This document shows, in pieces, positions 13,801 to 23,293 of a DNA stretch of 64,000 bases (its first letter is position 1; every line of letters begins with the position of its first letter). The stretch is taken from positions 1,522,233 to 1,586,232 of the forward strand of contig OX465110.1 in the NCBI GenBank assembly GCA_949987565.1. Reading direction: 5' to 3'. This DNA comes from Luidia sarsii (Eukaryota > Echinodermata > Asteroidea > Paxillosida > Luidiidae). The notes under the pieces are model-generated. The model ran no database searches and was not told the origin of the DNA. It worked only from the letters and a program-made list of their open reading frames with translations. Both the position numbers and the translations under genes were made by a program.

Positions 13801-16383
13801 CATATACTATATTATACTTAAGTTATAACTAATCAAGACAGTTAAAAGATGTATAACAGGCAAACTCAATGGAGCACCATGAACGGTCCCTCTACACGTA
13901 TAATTATTGTAAGAATTGAATTGTTAATTAGATGAGAAACAAGGAATAAAGGGTTGGTGTGCCCGTCGGTCACCCTCCCAATGTTGTAAAATTGAGTGTA
14001 TTGTAATTATTAAGAATGACGTATACTTACAAAACAAGGGAGGTGTCAGCACGATGGGCCAGGTCAAGGAACAGCTGCGTGGTGTTAACGCCGGAAAGAT
14101 GGGCTTGGTACTGTGTCAGATTCACCTCGTCATGGTTATAATAATTGTCGGTGTATGCTGAGACCATCTCCAGGAACGGGGTTAGGCCATGGGTGATCCT
14201 GAGTTAAACGGGAACATTTTATATTCATGAAAAGAAAATAGAAAATTACTGCAAACGGTAGCAGTTAATATTGGGATAATTACGAATGAGATTTGAAGGT
14301 TTGCATGGTGAGAATAGCAGGATAAATAGGTTTGCGGTGACACAATGTAAATTTTCTTTTGTGAGTAAGTGTGGTTCTGAAAAGAACCGGAGGAACTCTA
14401 CGTTTCGAACAGTGTACTCTGTTCTTCTCTGCAGTCTCCTGAAGACGAACAGAGTACATTGTTCGAAACGTCGAGTTCTCCGGCTCTTTTTCAGAACCAC
14501 ACTTACTCACAAAAGGGGATAATTACGGTAACACAAGAGACACATAGTAGGTGGGTATAAAAGATTATTACAACTTTACAAGCAGTGACATGGATGCAAC
14601 TTTCAGAAAGCAGAGCTTGAGATGGGATGCCTTAAGAATACTGGTCAAGAACATGGACAAACAGACTAAATTAAAGAATAAGCAAAACATAAGTAGATGA
14701 TTGTACAAAGAATGAGTGGATTGACAGACGGCTGTACGCTCAATCCATTTATATATTAAAATAATTATAATAGAAGTTATATATTAGAATATAATAGAAT
14801 ATAACTCTATGATTCGACCATAGATCTCTACAAATAAACTATTTATAGAGCTCTATGGTCCGATCATAGAGCTCTATCAATCAATTATTTATAGAGTTCT
14901 ATGGGCCGATCATAGAGCTCTATAAAATAATTATTATAGAGCTTAATGGTCCGATCATAGAGCTCTATCAATCAATTATTTATAGAGTTCTATCGTCCGA
15001 TCATAGAGCTCTATCAATCAATTATTTATAGAGCTCTATGGTCCAATCATAGAGCTCTATCAATCAATTATTTATAGAGTTCTATGGTCCGAACATAGAG
15101 CTCTATAAAATAATTATTATAGAGCTCAATGGTCTGATCATAGATCTATATCAATAAATTATTATAGAGCTCTATGGTCCGATCATAGAGCTCTATCAAT
15201 CAATTGGGGCCTTGCGCAAACTTCAAGTCCGCCCAACAGCTCGACCCACCTGTATTTGTTGTAGTTGCACACAGTGACCGCCGGAAAGGTCAAATTGTCC
15301 ACGTATTGGATGGCCAAGTTCACACCCTTGGGGTTGCTGTAGTAGAAGACAATCCTGTCGATAATCTGTTGACTGGCGATAACCAGAGCCCCAAGCAGTG
15401 CCATGCTCCACATTGCCCTGTGGTCAGAAAACGGGGAGAATTATCCTTGATTTTTTAATTCAGTTTGTACACCGACCGGCCGGTACTAAACCGGCCTGTA
15501 TACCAACCGGCCGGTATACTAAACCGGACTATTTAGCGACCGGCCGGTACAGGCATGTACACCTACCGGCCGGTACTAAACCGGCCTGTATACCAACCGG
15601 CCGGTATACTAAACCGGACTATTTAGCGACCGCCCGGTGAAAAAACAGGCCTGTACACATACCGGCCGGCACTAAACCGGCCTGTATATACCCATGGAGG
15701 AATTTCTCCATGGGTATACCGACTGACCGGTCGGATAGCCGACGAACCGGTCTGCCAATTCTCCCGTCGGCACTATTGAACAAATTAATTCCTTTTTTTT
15801 TTAAATTGAAAGTCACCGAGCATTGCATTGTGTAGCCTGCCGTTGGGCCCAAGGCACGTGGGTCTAAGGCGATAAATTCCGACCCTTAATTGCCTTGACA
15901 ATTTGCCTTCACCCGGCTTGCCTTCATGCTCCCGATCCCTGCTTCGGAAATGCGACTAGTAGTCCGGGTAGTCGGCATCTTAGTGGTGATCCTTGCCAAG
16001 CGACTTTCGAGCATTTTGAGTGATATGATGGGGGAGAGAAATGCAGAGCAAACTGGCTGAGTGACAAACCTGCGCAGGGAGTGGTGCTGGCTGCTGTTGA
16101 CGTACCGGATCCCCGGGATGCCGACGGCGTCCGGCACGGTGGATGACCAGCTCACCAGGAGCTTGGTCAGGCGGTGCCGGGGCCGGAGCCGCGCCGGCCC
16201 CGCCGAGCCGCCCGAGTCGGACGCGCTGCGGCGCCCGTCGTCATCGCCGCCCTCGCCCGCGCTGCTGCTGCTCCCCGCCGCCGTCCCCACGCCGTCCCCG
16301 GCCGCCCAGGCCCCGTCGTCGAAGGTGGCCGAGGTGACGTCGCCGCCGCTCGGGGCTGGCTTCACTCCGATCACCCGCGGCAT
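7814..16383 (-). CDS. DEG/ENaC/ASIC-family sodium channel subunit, ten exons, 517 residues
   Basis: Exons in transcript order: 16383-16070, 15417-15250, 14198-14031, 12554-12430, 11436-11249, 10852-10708, 10234-10172, 10080-9915, 9162-9071 and 7938-7814 (TGA). All junctions are AG/GT and phase-consistent; the total of 1554 nt gives 517 residues, the usual ASIC/ENaC size. Family features: cytosolic N-terminus (1-105), TM1 near 107-130, the ASC signature FPAVTVCNYNKYR near 149-161, a SPGTAARIGI segment near 308-317, LPPPHGKCGS starting exon 6, the cysteine-rich YSMNKCRRDC...ACGCVEPF region, CTCPIPC at 401-407, and TM2 with a G-x-S selectivity filter (GGS, 488-490). Such subunits form amiloride-sensitive, proton- or peptide-gated Na+ channels in the plasma membrane. 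Oddities: the N-terminal His-Gly gating motif reads AVG (Val87), and the exon 3/4 region lacks the usual cysteines, so an exon may be missed there. Exon 1 is GC- and CpG-rich. Orthology to a named ASIC or ENaC cannot be settled here. Confidence 0.93.
8049..8086. repeat. poly-C/poly-A homopolymer pair in the last intron
   Basis: A run of Cs followed directly by a run of As lies in the last sodium-channel intron. It is a simple repeat, and length polymorphism or sequencing error is likely here. Confidence 0.85.
9305..9880. repeat. CA-rich minisatellite, ~60-70-bp units, in a sodium-channel intron
   Basis: Units share ATCTACTCACTCAACCAACA followed by variable CATCCACA and CACCCATCCACC segments. 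The array ends in short CACCCAGC units and fills most of the intron between exons 8 and 9. All three plus-strand frames stay open through the array as Thr/His/Pro-rich strings, which is compositional. Confidence 0.92.
10284..10655. repeat. Pentanucleotide CTTGC/CCTGC satellite in a sodium-channel intron
   Basis: Over 70 copies of a 5-bp unit: CTTGC, a CCTGC block near 10326-10385, CTTGC again, then a few CTCGC. It ends about 50 bp from the donor site of exon 6 on the minus strand. A 5-bp unit keeps all six frames nearly stop-free, which explains the long spurious open frames on both strands. Confidence 0.97.
11515..12190. repeat. 63-bp minisatellite built of CCGGCCGGTACTAAAC half-units, intron 4
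   Basis: Two alternating ~31-bp half-units, one with ACATGCCGGTACTAAACTGG and one with CCGGCCGGTACTAAACTGA, make a ~63-bp higher-order unit in the middle of the array. The edges are more degenerate, with TATA insertions. A related array lies in intron 1 of the same gene. Confidence 0.93.
12718..12858. repeat. Imperfect inverted repeat, probable MITE remnant, intron 3
   Basis: The left arm (AGGCCGTGTACGAAACGGG, then CCAGAGCTA) matches the reverse complement of the right arm (AGGCCTCGTCCGAAACGGG, then TCTAGAGCTA). The arms are about 45 bp around a ~50-bp centre. No clear target duplication is visible. It lies between exons 3 and 4 of the sodium channel gene. Confidence 0.55.
14356..14515. repeat. 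160-bp hairpin with ~70-bp arms, MITE-like, intron 2
   Basis: The left arm starts CTTTTGTGAGTAAGTGTGG and the right arm is its reverse complement with a few mismatches, around a ~20-bp centre. The outer arms contain GTTCTGAAAA followed by the shared CGTTTCGAACA. The intron lies between exons 2 and 3. I find no convincing target-site duplication. Confidence 0.75.
14770..15205. repeat. ~46-bp minisatellite with palindromic TAGAGCTCTA cores, intron 2
   Basis: About eight to nine units, each with ATAGAGCTCTATCAATCAAT and a TATGGTCCGATCATAG spacer. Every unit holds two copies of the 10-bp palindrome TAGAGCTCTA or a one-base variant. The array ends about 45 bp from exon 2 of the sodium channel gene. 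Confidence 0.93.
15472..15735. repeat. CCGGCCGGTACTAAACCGG minisatellite, intron 1
   Basis: Same core as the intron 4 array (CCGGCCGGTACTAAAC), with a CGGCCTGTATACCAA or CGGACTATTTAGCG spacer. Two copies of a longer ~115-bp unit are visible, then degenerate copies. Confidence 0.9.
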
Positions 16384-16807
16384 TTTTTCGGGCTCGAAAA
16401 ACCCCGCAGAACCAACTACCGACTGAAAAATGACGCTGGGCAGTGCTCCAATTATGTAAAAATGATGTTAGAACATTGATGTTAAACCCGTGGCTGCTTT
16501 CTTTAATACAAAGATTGTTTAAACAAGTGATTCTGGATTGTTCCATTTCACTCAGGGGGGGGGGGATGCTTCATACAGCCGTTCAAGCACCACCATTAAT
16601 TTTTACTTAAGCATGAAAAAAACCTGCCCTATAAAAGCAAGTTGCGAGTCGAAGTTCCTTGGTTATCCAGGAGTGCCAAGCTCGAAATATTTGAATGCAT
16701 GTCGATCGTAATCTGCACCGAACGAATTATTGTAAGCAATCTTGTCATAATCAAGGAGGAATGTTCATGCTTAGCGGGTTAAAATGCTTAAGTATCTCCT
16801 TGAAAGT

Positions 16808-17056
16808 GGGCCCGGGTCCCAATTTCATAGAGCCGTGTGTGTGAGAATCTGCTAAGCAGGAAAAGTCTTCCTCGTGTAAGCAGGAATACAAACTGCACTG
16901 CGATGAAATGTCCATTACTTCTGACATGTATTCCACTCTTCTTTACTTAGTATGAAACATCAGTGATGTTTGGGTTGTCAAGGGGATCCTGTGGCTGAGT
17001 TTTTGCGCTTAAGCACATGTTGGTGCTTTAAGCGGCTCTATGAAATTGGACCCTGG
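16808..17056. mobile_element. ~250-bp MITE with imperfect terminal inverted repeats
   Basis: The left end GGGTCCCAATTTCATAGAGC is the near-exact reverse complement of the right end GCTCTATGAAATTGGACCC. The arms are ~25 bp with a one-base difference. The interior has several TGCTTAAG/CTTAAGCA motifs and no open frame. It is non-autonomous. Target duplication is unclear. Confidence 0.65.
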
Positions 17057-17653
17057 TCGTTGTGTATATTTATTGAGACGGGCTGTAAGTAGCATTTCAA
17101 ATCCCTCTTAATGTCGCCATGCTTTGAAAGGAATGATAATTCAACACACTCACCACGGTATGGAAACGACCTAATGGACTCGTAGTCTCACCACCGAACA
17201 CGCACGCTGGAACCCCATTGATTTCATCCACGTTTCAGCCTTGACAAGATAGATGGGATGTACATTTTAAAATGAAATGGAATTTAAAACCTGTGCAAAG
17301 AAACATGGGCCACAGTCTCCGCCTGTCTGGCCCGCATTCGCCATTTCTTTGGAGTGTTGCCAAACAGCTCTGCGGTGTCCATAAGTGGCGCTAATGGGTT
17401 TCGTAATTAAGACGCGTGATTCCAAATCAGATGTTCAAACACGGCCGAGTCTCTTCAAACATGGGCGAGTCTTACCCGGATGTGCTTCGAGTGACATCTT
17501 AAAACACCCCATTTCCAGAAGTTATCAGAGCCACGGCCTGATGTTTACTCCAACTTGGAGGCATATAAGCGTCACGACGTATGACACTCAACCACCGTGG
17601 CTAAGCTATAAGTGCGCATGCGCGAAGCCTGGTTTTGCTGAGGCCTCCCCCCT

Positions 17654-17673
17654 TCATTCATTCATTCATTCTT
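17654..17673. repeat. CATT tetranucleotide microsatellite
   Basis: Several copies of CATT in a row. A similar tract lies at about 8872-8900. Confidence 0.8.
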
Positions 17674-17702
17674 TTCTCAGGTAGTTACAGGCACAAGCAC
17701 GA

Positions 17703-17852
17703 AACAACCCTAACCCTTATCCTAATCCTAACCCTAACAACCCTAATCCTGAACCTAACCCTAATCCTAATCTTAACTCTATCAGTAACGCTAACCCAAC
17801 CCGAACTGTAACTCTAACCGTAACCGTAACCCTAACCGTAGCGCCCTTAGCC
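17703..17852. repeat. Degenerate interstitial telomere-like tract (CCCTAA type)
   Basis: Runs of CCCTAA, CCTAAT, CCTAAC and CCGTAAC units over ~150 bp match the complement of the animal TTAGGG telomere repeat with many substitutions. Unique sequence on both sides shows it is internal and not a chromosome end. Confidence 0.75.
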
Positions 17853-19818
17853 TAACCTACGCTGGTTTACAAAACACGTCCTTGTATAGCCCCCATACAA
17901 TTTACGGGGTACCAGCATGGCTCAACGACGGTGGTTAGGCCTAAGCGTCATATGTCGGTCCTGTTATATATCTCCCAACTTGAGCTGGATTCCGACCTCA
18001 TTGAATACTACGGCATGCCCCACCCCCTCCACCAGTCCACCCACAGCTGGCCTATCAGGAGACGTTATCGCCTGTCAGTCAAAAGTGGCGCCATGTTCCC
18101 ACGTTTAAGTGGCCAGGTGAACAACAGTACACATTTCAGACCAATGAATAATGGTCTCATGATCTCCTCCCATCGTGGCCGGGACTGTATGTTGTCCCCG
18201 AATCCTATCGTCACGGTTGGAAGTGGTACCGTTAGTAATTAACTAATACCTAATGGAGTGATCATAACAATATCCCGGTCGGGGCATGGTACCAGTCTAT
18301 TTTGAATCATTTTACACGGCGCCTAAAAATGCCCGCCGGGACAGGATCCACCTTGTTGCCCCCGCGCAACGCTACTTACGACCAAAAAATGTAGTCCTAT
18401 TATTATCAGTTGGACCAGATATCTGGAGCAAACCCACTTTCTCAAAAGGGGAAAATTCCTTTTATACACTGTAAATAGTATTTGCATTATTAACTAATTT
18501 ATGTTGAAAGTCCTCGAAAATCTCCGTTAGTAAATTTCACGTCAACTGTTGTATCCCTCCGCCGTGTTCTTCGGCGGCAGACAGACATGCGCAATCTGCC
18601 TTTCTCTGCCTTGCCTCGCGTCGTACGGACGTAAGTCAAACCTGGGGGTTAGACCAAAACATCACCTTAATTCGGCCCACCAACATAACGGGGGAGGCCT
18701 ATATCATTCTCCATAATCCCGCCCTAATTCTGGTGGTCCTAACCCTGACTCGTTTCCAACAAGTTGTCCTGAAACCTCTATTTAAGGCACCTTTTTTATG
18801 AGTCACGTTGGGCCGTTATATATGGTAGCGTGCAGTGCACGCTAAAACTGTCTGTACAATCCGATGACTGTTTGGTGTCCGACGCGAACCCGACGGCTGT
18901 TTCAGCTGTTTAAAAAACAGGTGCACAATATTATTGGAAGATCTACGGATCAGACACTGAACAATAAAATACATGGCTCACCTTTCACAATAAAAAGCTG
19001 AATATTTAATTATGTTGGTCAAAGTCGACGACAATCTTCCAATATTTCACATGAAACCGGGCCAAGAATCGGGATATATACGATTTTGACCAATTTTGGG
19101 CAGAATAATCTTACCGTGAAGCCAAGTTCCCCATTCAAGATACTTTATTGTCGTGTAAAAATATTTCTTTTCCACACGAAATTTGCTCTCCCAGTGTTGC
19201 AGGAAGTAAAGACAACAATAAAATCACACAGAAAAAGCATTTCATTTGCCAAGCGTATTTGAACATTAATAAAAATTATGTTAGATTAAAACATTATAAA
19301 AAACATTACAAATAGATATTTATAGTCGTAAAAGAAGGAATAAAAGCCAACCAACCTACCGGCTCATCTTTTAAAAGATGAATTAAAAATACGAATGGCC
19401 CATGGTAAAAAGGATGATCTCATTCTGTTTGTTTTGCAAGTAATTTGACGCATTCTACCAGATAAGTTTTTAACAATGGCACCAGACACAATTTCATTCA
19501 ACTTAGATACTACATTTCATGAATGTCGGTTTCGTCCCAATTTCGCCTCATTCACTTACAAGGACACAGTTCGGTTTCTCATCCACAAGCACACTAAATA
19601 CCTTTTAATTGATGCTATCAAAAATTGTATATAAATTTATTGAATACCAGATATTACAAGCATAATTACTACTGAAAAAGCTGTGTATTTTACTTCTACC
19701 GTTCTATCAAACTAGCTACACACAAGAAGTCAACATGTGGAAGCATGGATTATGCTAAATAATGTTTTACCTAAATATAATTCAGCATGCCAGAATCCTT
19801 CTCTGTTTGTGTTGAATT
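17853..19818. other. Intergenic between the sodium channel gene and the sulfotransferase array
   Basis: No conserved exon, RNA gene or repeat array is recognisable. Open frames near 17917-18242 are short and show no domain. AT content rises toward 19800. The last part may be 3' UTR of the first array gene, though this flank is unlike the 3' flanks of the other copies. Confidence 0.55.
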
Positions 19819-20754
19819 CTAATTTTCGTCTGGCTTGAGACGATTGGCGTACATCTTGTCATAGTAGGGCATAGAGAAATCGACACATCGAAGGATGTCT
19901 GGAGACAAAGACGAGCGATCTGGTAGACCACCAGGCTTCAGGAAGCAGGTACTGTCTACCGCCTTCTTGTAGTACTTTCCTATTTCATTCCCCTCTAACA
20001 TCATTTTAGACGCCACCCACTGCTTGGTGATGGCTTCCCCTGCCTCCCACTTCAGAATCTTCTCGTCAAAGGGTAGGCCGGTGGTCTTGAAGAGGGCAGA
20101 CAGGGTCCCTCTAGGATTGCCAAGAAGGTCATCAGAATCGATAATGATCGCCTCTTGATCGTGCACCTCCTTCAGATAATCCATCAGATCATACATCTCC
20201 TTGAAGCCACGGCCCGATGGGCACAACGAAGTTGGGAGCTTGTCAAAGTCGTAAGACTCTATCGGCATCTTTAACGCAAACTGGAGCATCTTCTTCCAAG
20301 ACGGGAAGACCTTGAGAGGGTGGCGGATGAGGAACAGATGCCGGTAGCCGCCGGGGATGGAATCTTCGTGGGACGTGACCGCGTAGGCCATGTCCTTGCA
20401 GAAGACCAGTCTCTTGCCCGTGTGTGCTTGTTCCAGCTGCTCCTTCACCCACTCGTAGCTGCACTGAGACGAGTCGAACGCTAGAGACGTCTCTTCCTTC
20501 TTACTGGTCGAAACGGTGGGGTTGCTCTCAACGAATTTCTCCACAATCTCCTTCTTTATGCACTCACGAGCAGTCTTGTTGACCCTGTCGGGACCCAGGT
20601 GATGCGCGCAGATATACGGTTCGAAGAATACCTTGGAACCTTCCACGAAGCTGAGGCACTTGGACAGGACAGTGGAGGTGGAGCGGGCGACAGTCCACAT
20701 CAGAAGTCGAACCTGCCTCTCCGAGGGTGCACCGTGCGTATCGTCAGCCATCAT
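19819..20754 (-). CDS. P-loop sulfotransferase-like protein, array copy 1 (subfamily I)
   Basis: Intronless 311-codon frame. Residues 15-35 carry a 5'-phosphosulfate-loop-like segment (LLMWTVARSTSTVLSKCLS). Residues 138-153 (RHLFLIRHPLKVFPSW) resemble the 3'-phosphate-binding strand of sulfotransferases, and 203-236 carry IIIDSDDLL...GTLSALF...LPFDEKILKW, typical of the C-terminal part of such domains. There is no signal peptide or membrane helix, so a cytosolic enzyme is expected. By family knowledge such proteins bind PAPS or a related nucleotide; the acceptor is unknown. The same fold forms the N-terminal part of plant proteins named branched-chain-aminotransferase-like, so annotation pipelines may use that misleading name. 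Within the array this copy is the most distinct of subfamily I in residues 154-164 and 237-264. Its 3' flank is unlike that of all other copies. The start is the first of two adjacent Met codons, conserved across copies. Confidence 0.88.
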   Translation of the reverse strand: MMADDTHGAPSERQVRLLMWTVARSTSTVLSKCLSFVEGSKVFFEPYICAHHLGPDRVNKTARECIKKEIVEKFVESNPTVSTSKKEETSLAFDSSQCSYEWVKEQLEQAHTGKRLVFCKDMAYAVTSHEDSIPGGYRHLFLIRHPLKVFPSWKKMLQFALKMPIESYDFDKLPTSLCPSGRGFKEMYDLMDYLKEVHDQEAIIIDSDDLLGNPRGTLSALFKTTGLPFDEKILKWEAGEAITKQWVASKMMLEGNEIGKYYKKAVDSTCFLKPGGLPDRSSLSPDILRCVDFSMPYYDKMYANRLKPDEN

Positions 20755-20830
20755 TCTCTTTCAAAGAGAGGGGAAAGAAGGACGAATATCAAAGTTTGCT
20801 CATTGGACAATCTAGCATCCTCATCAAAGT
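20755..20830 (-). promoter_or_regulatory. Conserved 5' flank of subfamily I genes with splice-acceptor-like tract and CCAAT box
   Basis: On the minus strand, pyrimidine-rich CTTTCCCCTCTCTTTGAAAG lies 3 bases before the ATG and looks like a 3' splice site; in copies 3-6 it ends GAAACAG. About 50 bases upstream of the ATG is TTGTCCAATGAG with a CCAAT box. All six subfamily I copies keep both. If the acceptor is used, the CCAAT is intronic and not promoter-proximal. Confidence 0.4.
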
Positions 20831-21007
20831 TACACCAAGGAACCGAAACAAACACCGAAACAAAGAGGAAACATTGAAAAAAGATGTCACGATGACAACA
20901 TCATTCTAATTATGTCGGATTGAATTTTGAATATTTTATTTTCCCCACAGACTTTGTACACAAAATGTGGACGTGCGCTTTTAGGAAAATGTTAAGGCCG
21001 TTTAGTA

Positions 21008-21980
21008 TCCTCCAGTAATCGGTTTTCGACGATATAAGGACTTTTCTTCAAACTGAACAATGTGGACGAAAGTATCACACTAAAAGAGGTCTCAGTCACC
21101 TTCTCCACACCACAGACTATTAGAATAATCATAGGGAAGGTTAATCAAGCCTGTCACTTCCGTAAGATTACCCGGTTTTGTTGACGTCCGCGGCGCATCG
21201 CGCAGTAAGCGCCGTGACCTATTTTCGTCGGTGGTGTTTAGTAAGGTGTCCCAGTGCAGCCAAACGCAAAATAAATTCTTAAAATAACTCTGGTTTTTTT
21301 TTTCGACACTGCTTCTAACACGTTCCTCAAATCATTCATAATTTATGCTTAAAACGTATTGGTCTGGTTGATGTCTTCTTTTGTGACGTTTAAAAAAAAT
21401 CCACAATCCTCTTTCTCACTGCTTCTTCAGTTATGACCTTTCCCTATGTCACTCCAGAGACACATTTCCTCCTTCTTGGTACTTTCTCTAGCTGCCGTTT
21501 TATTTTTTTTCATTTTTTATAAAAGCCTATCGGGCCATGTTACTTTTTGTCTTTAAATAATAATATATATATTTTTTTTAATTATATAAGCGAGACGCCA
21601 TATAGGAGCCGCCATAGTTTTTACCCAGAACGGACTGCCTCAAGTAGCGTGATATATTTTTTTTTTCTACGGATGTTGGGGTTTGTTATGGTACACTCAG
21701 ATTTTTTTAGGACCAACAATAAAGAAAACTGGAGCTTCGAAGCAACTGCCAATTTTATACCTAGGAAAATAGACCCCAAAAGAGCAACCTTTTTAATCAC
21801 ACGAGTTTGGCCTACTGGAAAAGCCTTAACTTTCCATATTTTCGGTGACGGACAAGAGCAGGAAACCAACTGTAAGATACAAAGTCTGAGATCGTTATAC
21901 GGACTTGTTTTCATCGTGCGATGTGAGTTAGAAGGCTAAGCGCCGAAAACGTGTACCGTCGAAAACGGGGGTTCCCACGA
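21008..21980. mobile_element. ~970-bp TA-flanked element with short inverted ends, inserted upstream of copy 1
   Basis: Sister units (for example near 35788) read TTTAGTACCATCATTCC where this unit reads TTTAGTA, 973 bp of extra DNA, then TACCATTAG. The insert is therefore flanked by TA on both sides. The ends share GTTTTCGACG in inverted orientation in the same register (TC at the tip, GTTTTCGACG from the fourteenth base). A 130-codon plus-strand frame at 21547-21939 has no recognised domain. TA duplication suggests the Tc1/mariner group, but no DDE transposase is visible, so it would be non-autonomous. Confidence 0.6.
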
Positions 21981-22165
21981 TACCATTAGCCTATTCCTTA
22001 AAAAAAAAAAAGTAAACATGATGCAGAAAAGCCCTACCGGCGCTGTGTTCCACAAACACACAGACTTCTAGTTCCACTTCTCGGCCCTGTGATCTCTACT
22101 CTTGGTTTCTCGTCTGTTGCAATTTTCAAAAGGTCAGAGGCTATAGAACTAGCTGCTCTTTGAAT

Positions 22166-23038
22166 CAACTCGTAGGCAACTCGTACGCAGGTCAACTCGT
22201 ACGCAGGTCAACTCGTACGCAAGCCGACTCGTACGCGAGACAACTCGTACGCCGACTGACTCGTACGCCAACCAAGTCGTACGGTTGGTGAAATTTGTTT
22301 CATTTAATATATGTAATACTTATTTGTCATTTATTCCCGAAAACATTGAAAGATTATTTTTCATTATTTGCTGTTGAGAATTTACGTTTCGGATTTAAGC
22401 TTGGCTTTAACTTTGTGCGGCATTAGGAAGAAGAATGGATAATACCAAAAAAAGCAATACATCATCACCATCACAACCACGGCCACGGGTTCAAAACCGT
22501 ATTACTCGGTACTACGAGCCCCAACAGCGGGCCCCGTGATGTCGTCCTCGACATCAAGTTTAACTATTCTTCATTACTGCTATCGTATAACTATAAGGGA
22601 TATTCCTCGCCATCGTCTCTTGAAGAACTTGACATTGAAGTCTATAAATGTAGAGCAAACTGACGCTAAAAATCCCTCGGTTTGTTGTTGACCAATTTCT
22701 ATCCATAAATACCTATCTCCCTTTTCCCCCCAAAACCGTTGAAGTTGGAACAAGACACCGGGAAATAAATGTTGCATTAATTGTTGTATCGTTTGGCAAA
22801 AAGTTTGGCAAGTTATTTCCCGTTTTTTCCCCGCCTAAAACTGATATTGCGAACTTTGATGAAATATGCGTGTACGAGTTGGTTGGTGTACGAGTAGGTC
22901 GACGTATGAGTTGTCTCGCGTACGAGCCAGTCGGCCTACGATCGAGTTGTCTCACGTACGAGTCGGTTGGTGTACGAGTTGTCCAAGCCGCGTACGAGTT
23001 GTCTCGCGTACAAGTCGGCTGGCGTACGAGTTGACCTG
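22166..23038. mobile_element. Foldback-like element: inverted arrays of ACTCGTACGC sub-repeats, long form
   Basis: The left array (to about 22290) repeats CAACTCGTACGC units of ~16 bp. The right array (from about 22869) repeats the complement, GCGTACGAGTTG. They enclose ~580 bp of unique AT-rich sequence. The tips match as GGTCAACTCGTACGC in inverted orientation. The unit at 27824-28055 has the same arrays around a much shorter centre, and units of copies 3-6 lack the arrays. The layout resembles Foldback-type transposons. Confidence 0.6.
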
Positions 23039-23293
23039 TTTCGCGAAAAGGTGTCGCCCTGGCCCTGCGTGGCTTCCATGGCTGGAAGCTGCCGCCATGC
23101 TTGCACACGTCACCCACGGCAGAACCTGGTTCGAATCAGTTTGACCGGAGTTGGCACTGAACTTGTCCTACTCGATCTATATTCCCGTAGAATGGATACG
23201 ACAGTCAAGCTATACACCTAACGTGCTATTCGTTCCCATCCCTGCATTGTGCAAAGCGGATGTTCTGCTTGGCTGTTTCAGCCCGCAGTCAAT

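Noticed and set aside
17703..17852. True chromosome end
   Set aside because: Degenerate and flanked by unique sequence on both sides.
17917..18242. Two overlapping ~100-codon frames as a gene
   Set aside because: No recognisable domain, mutually overlapping, and no matching splice sites.
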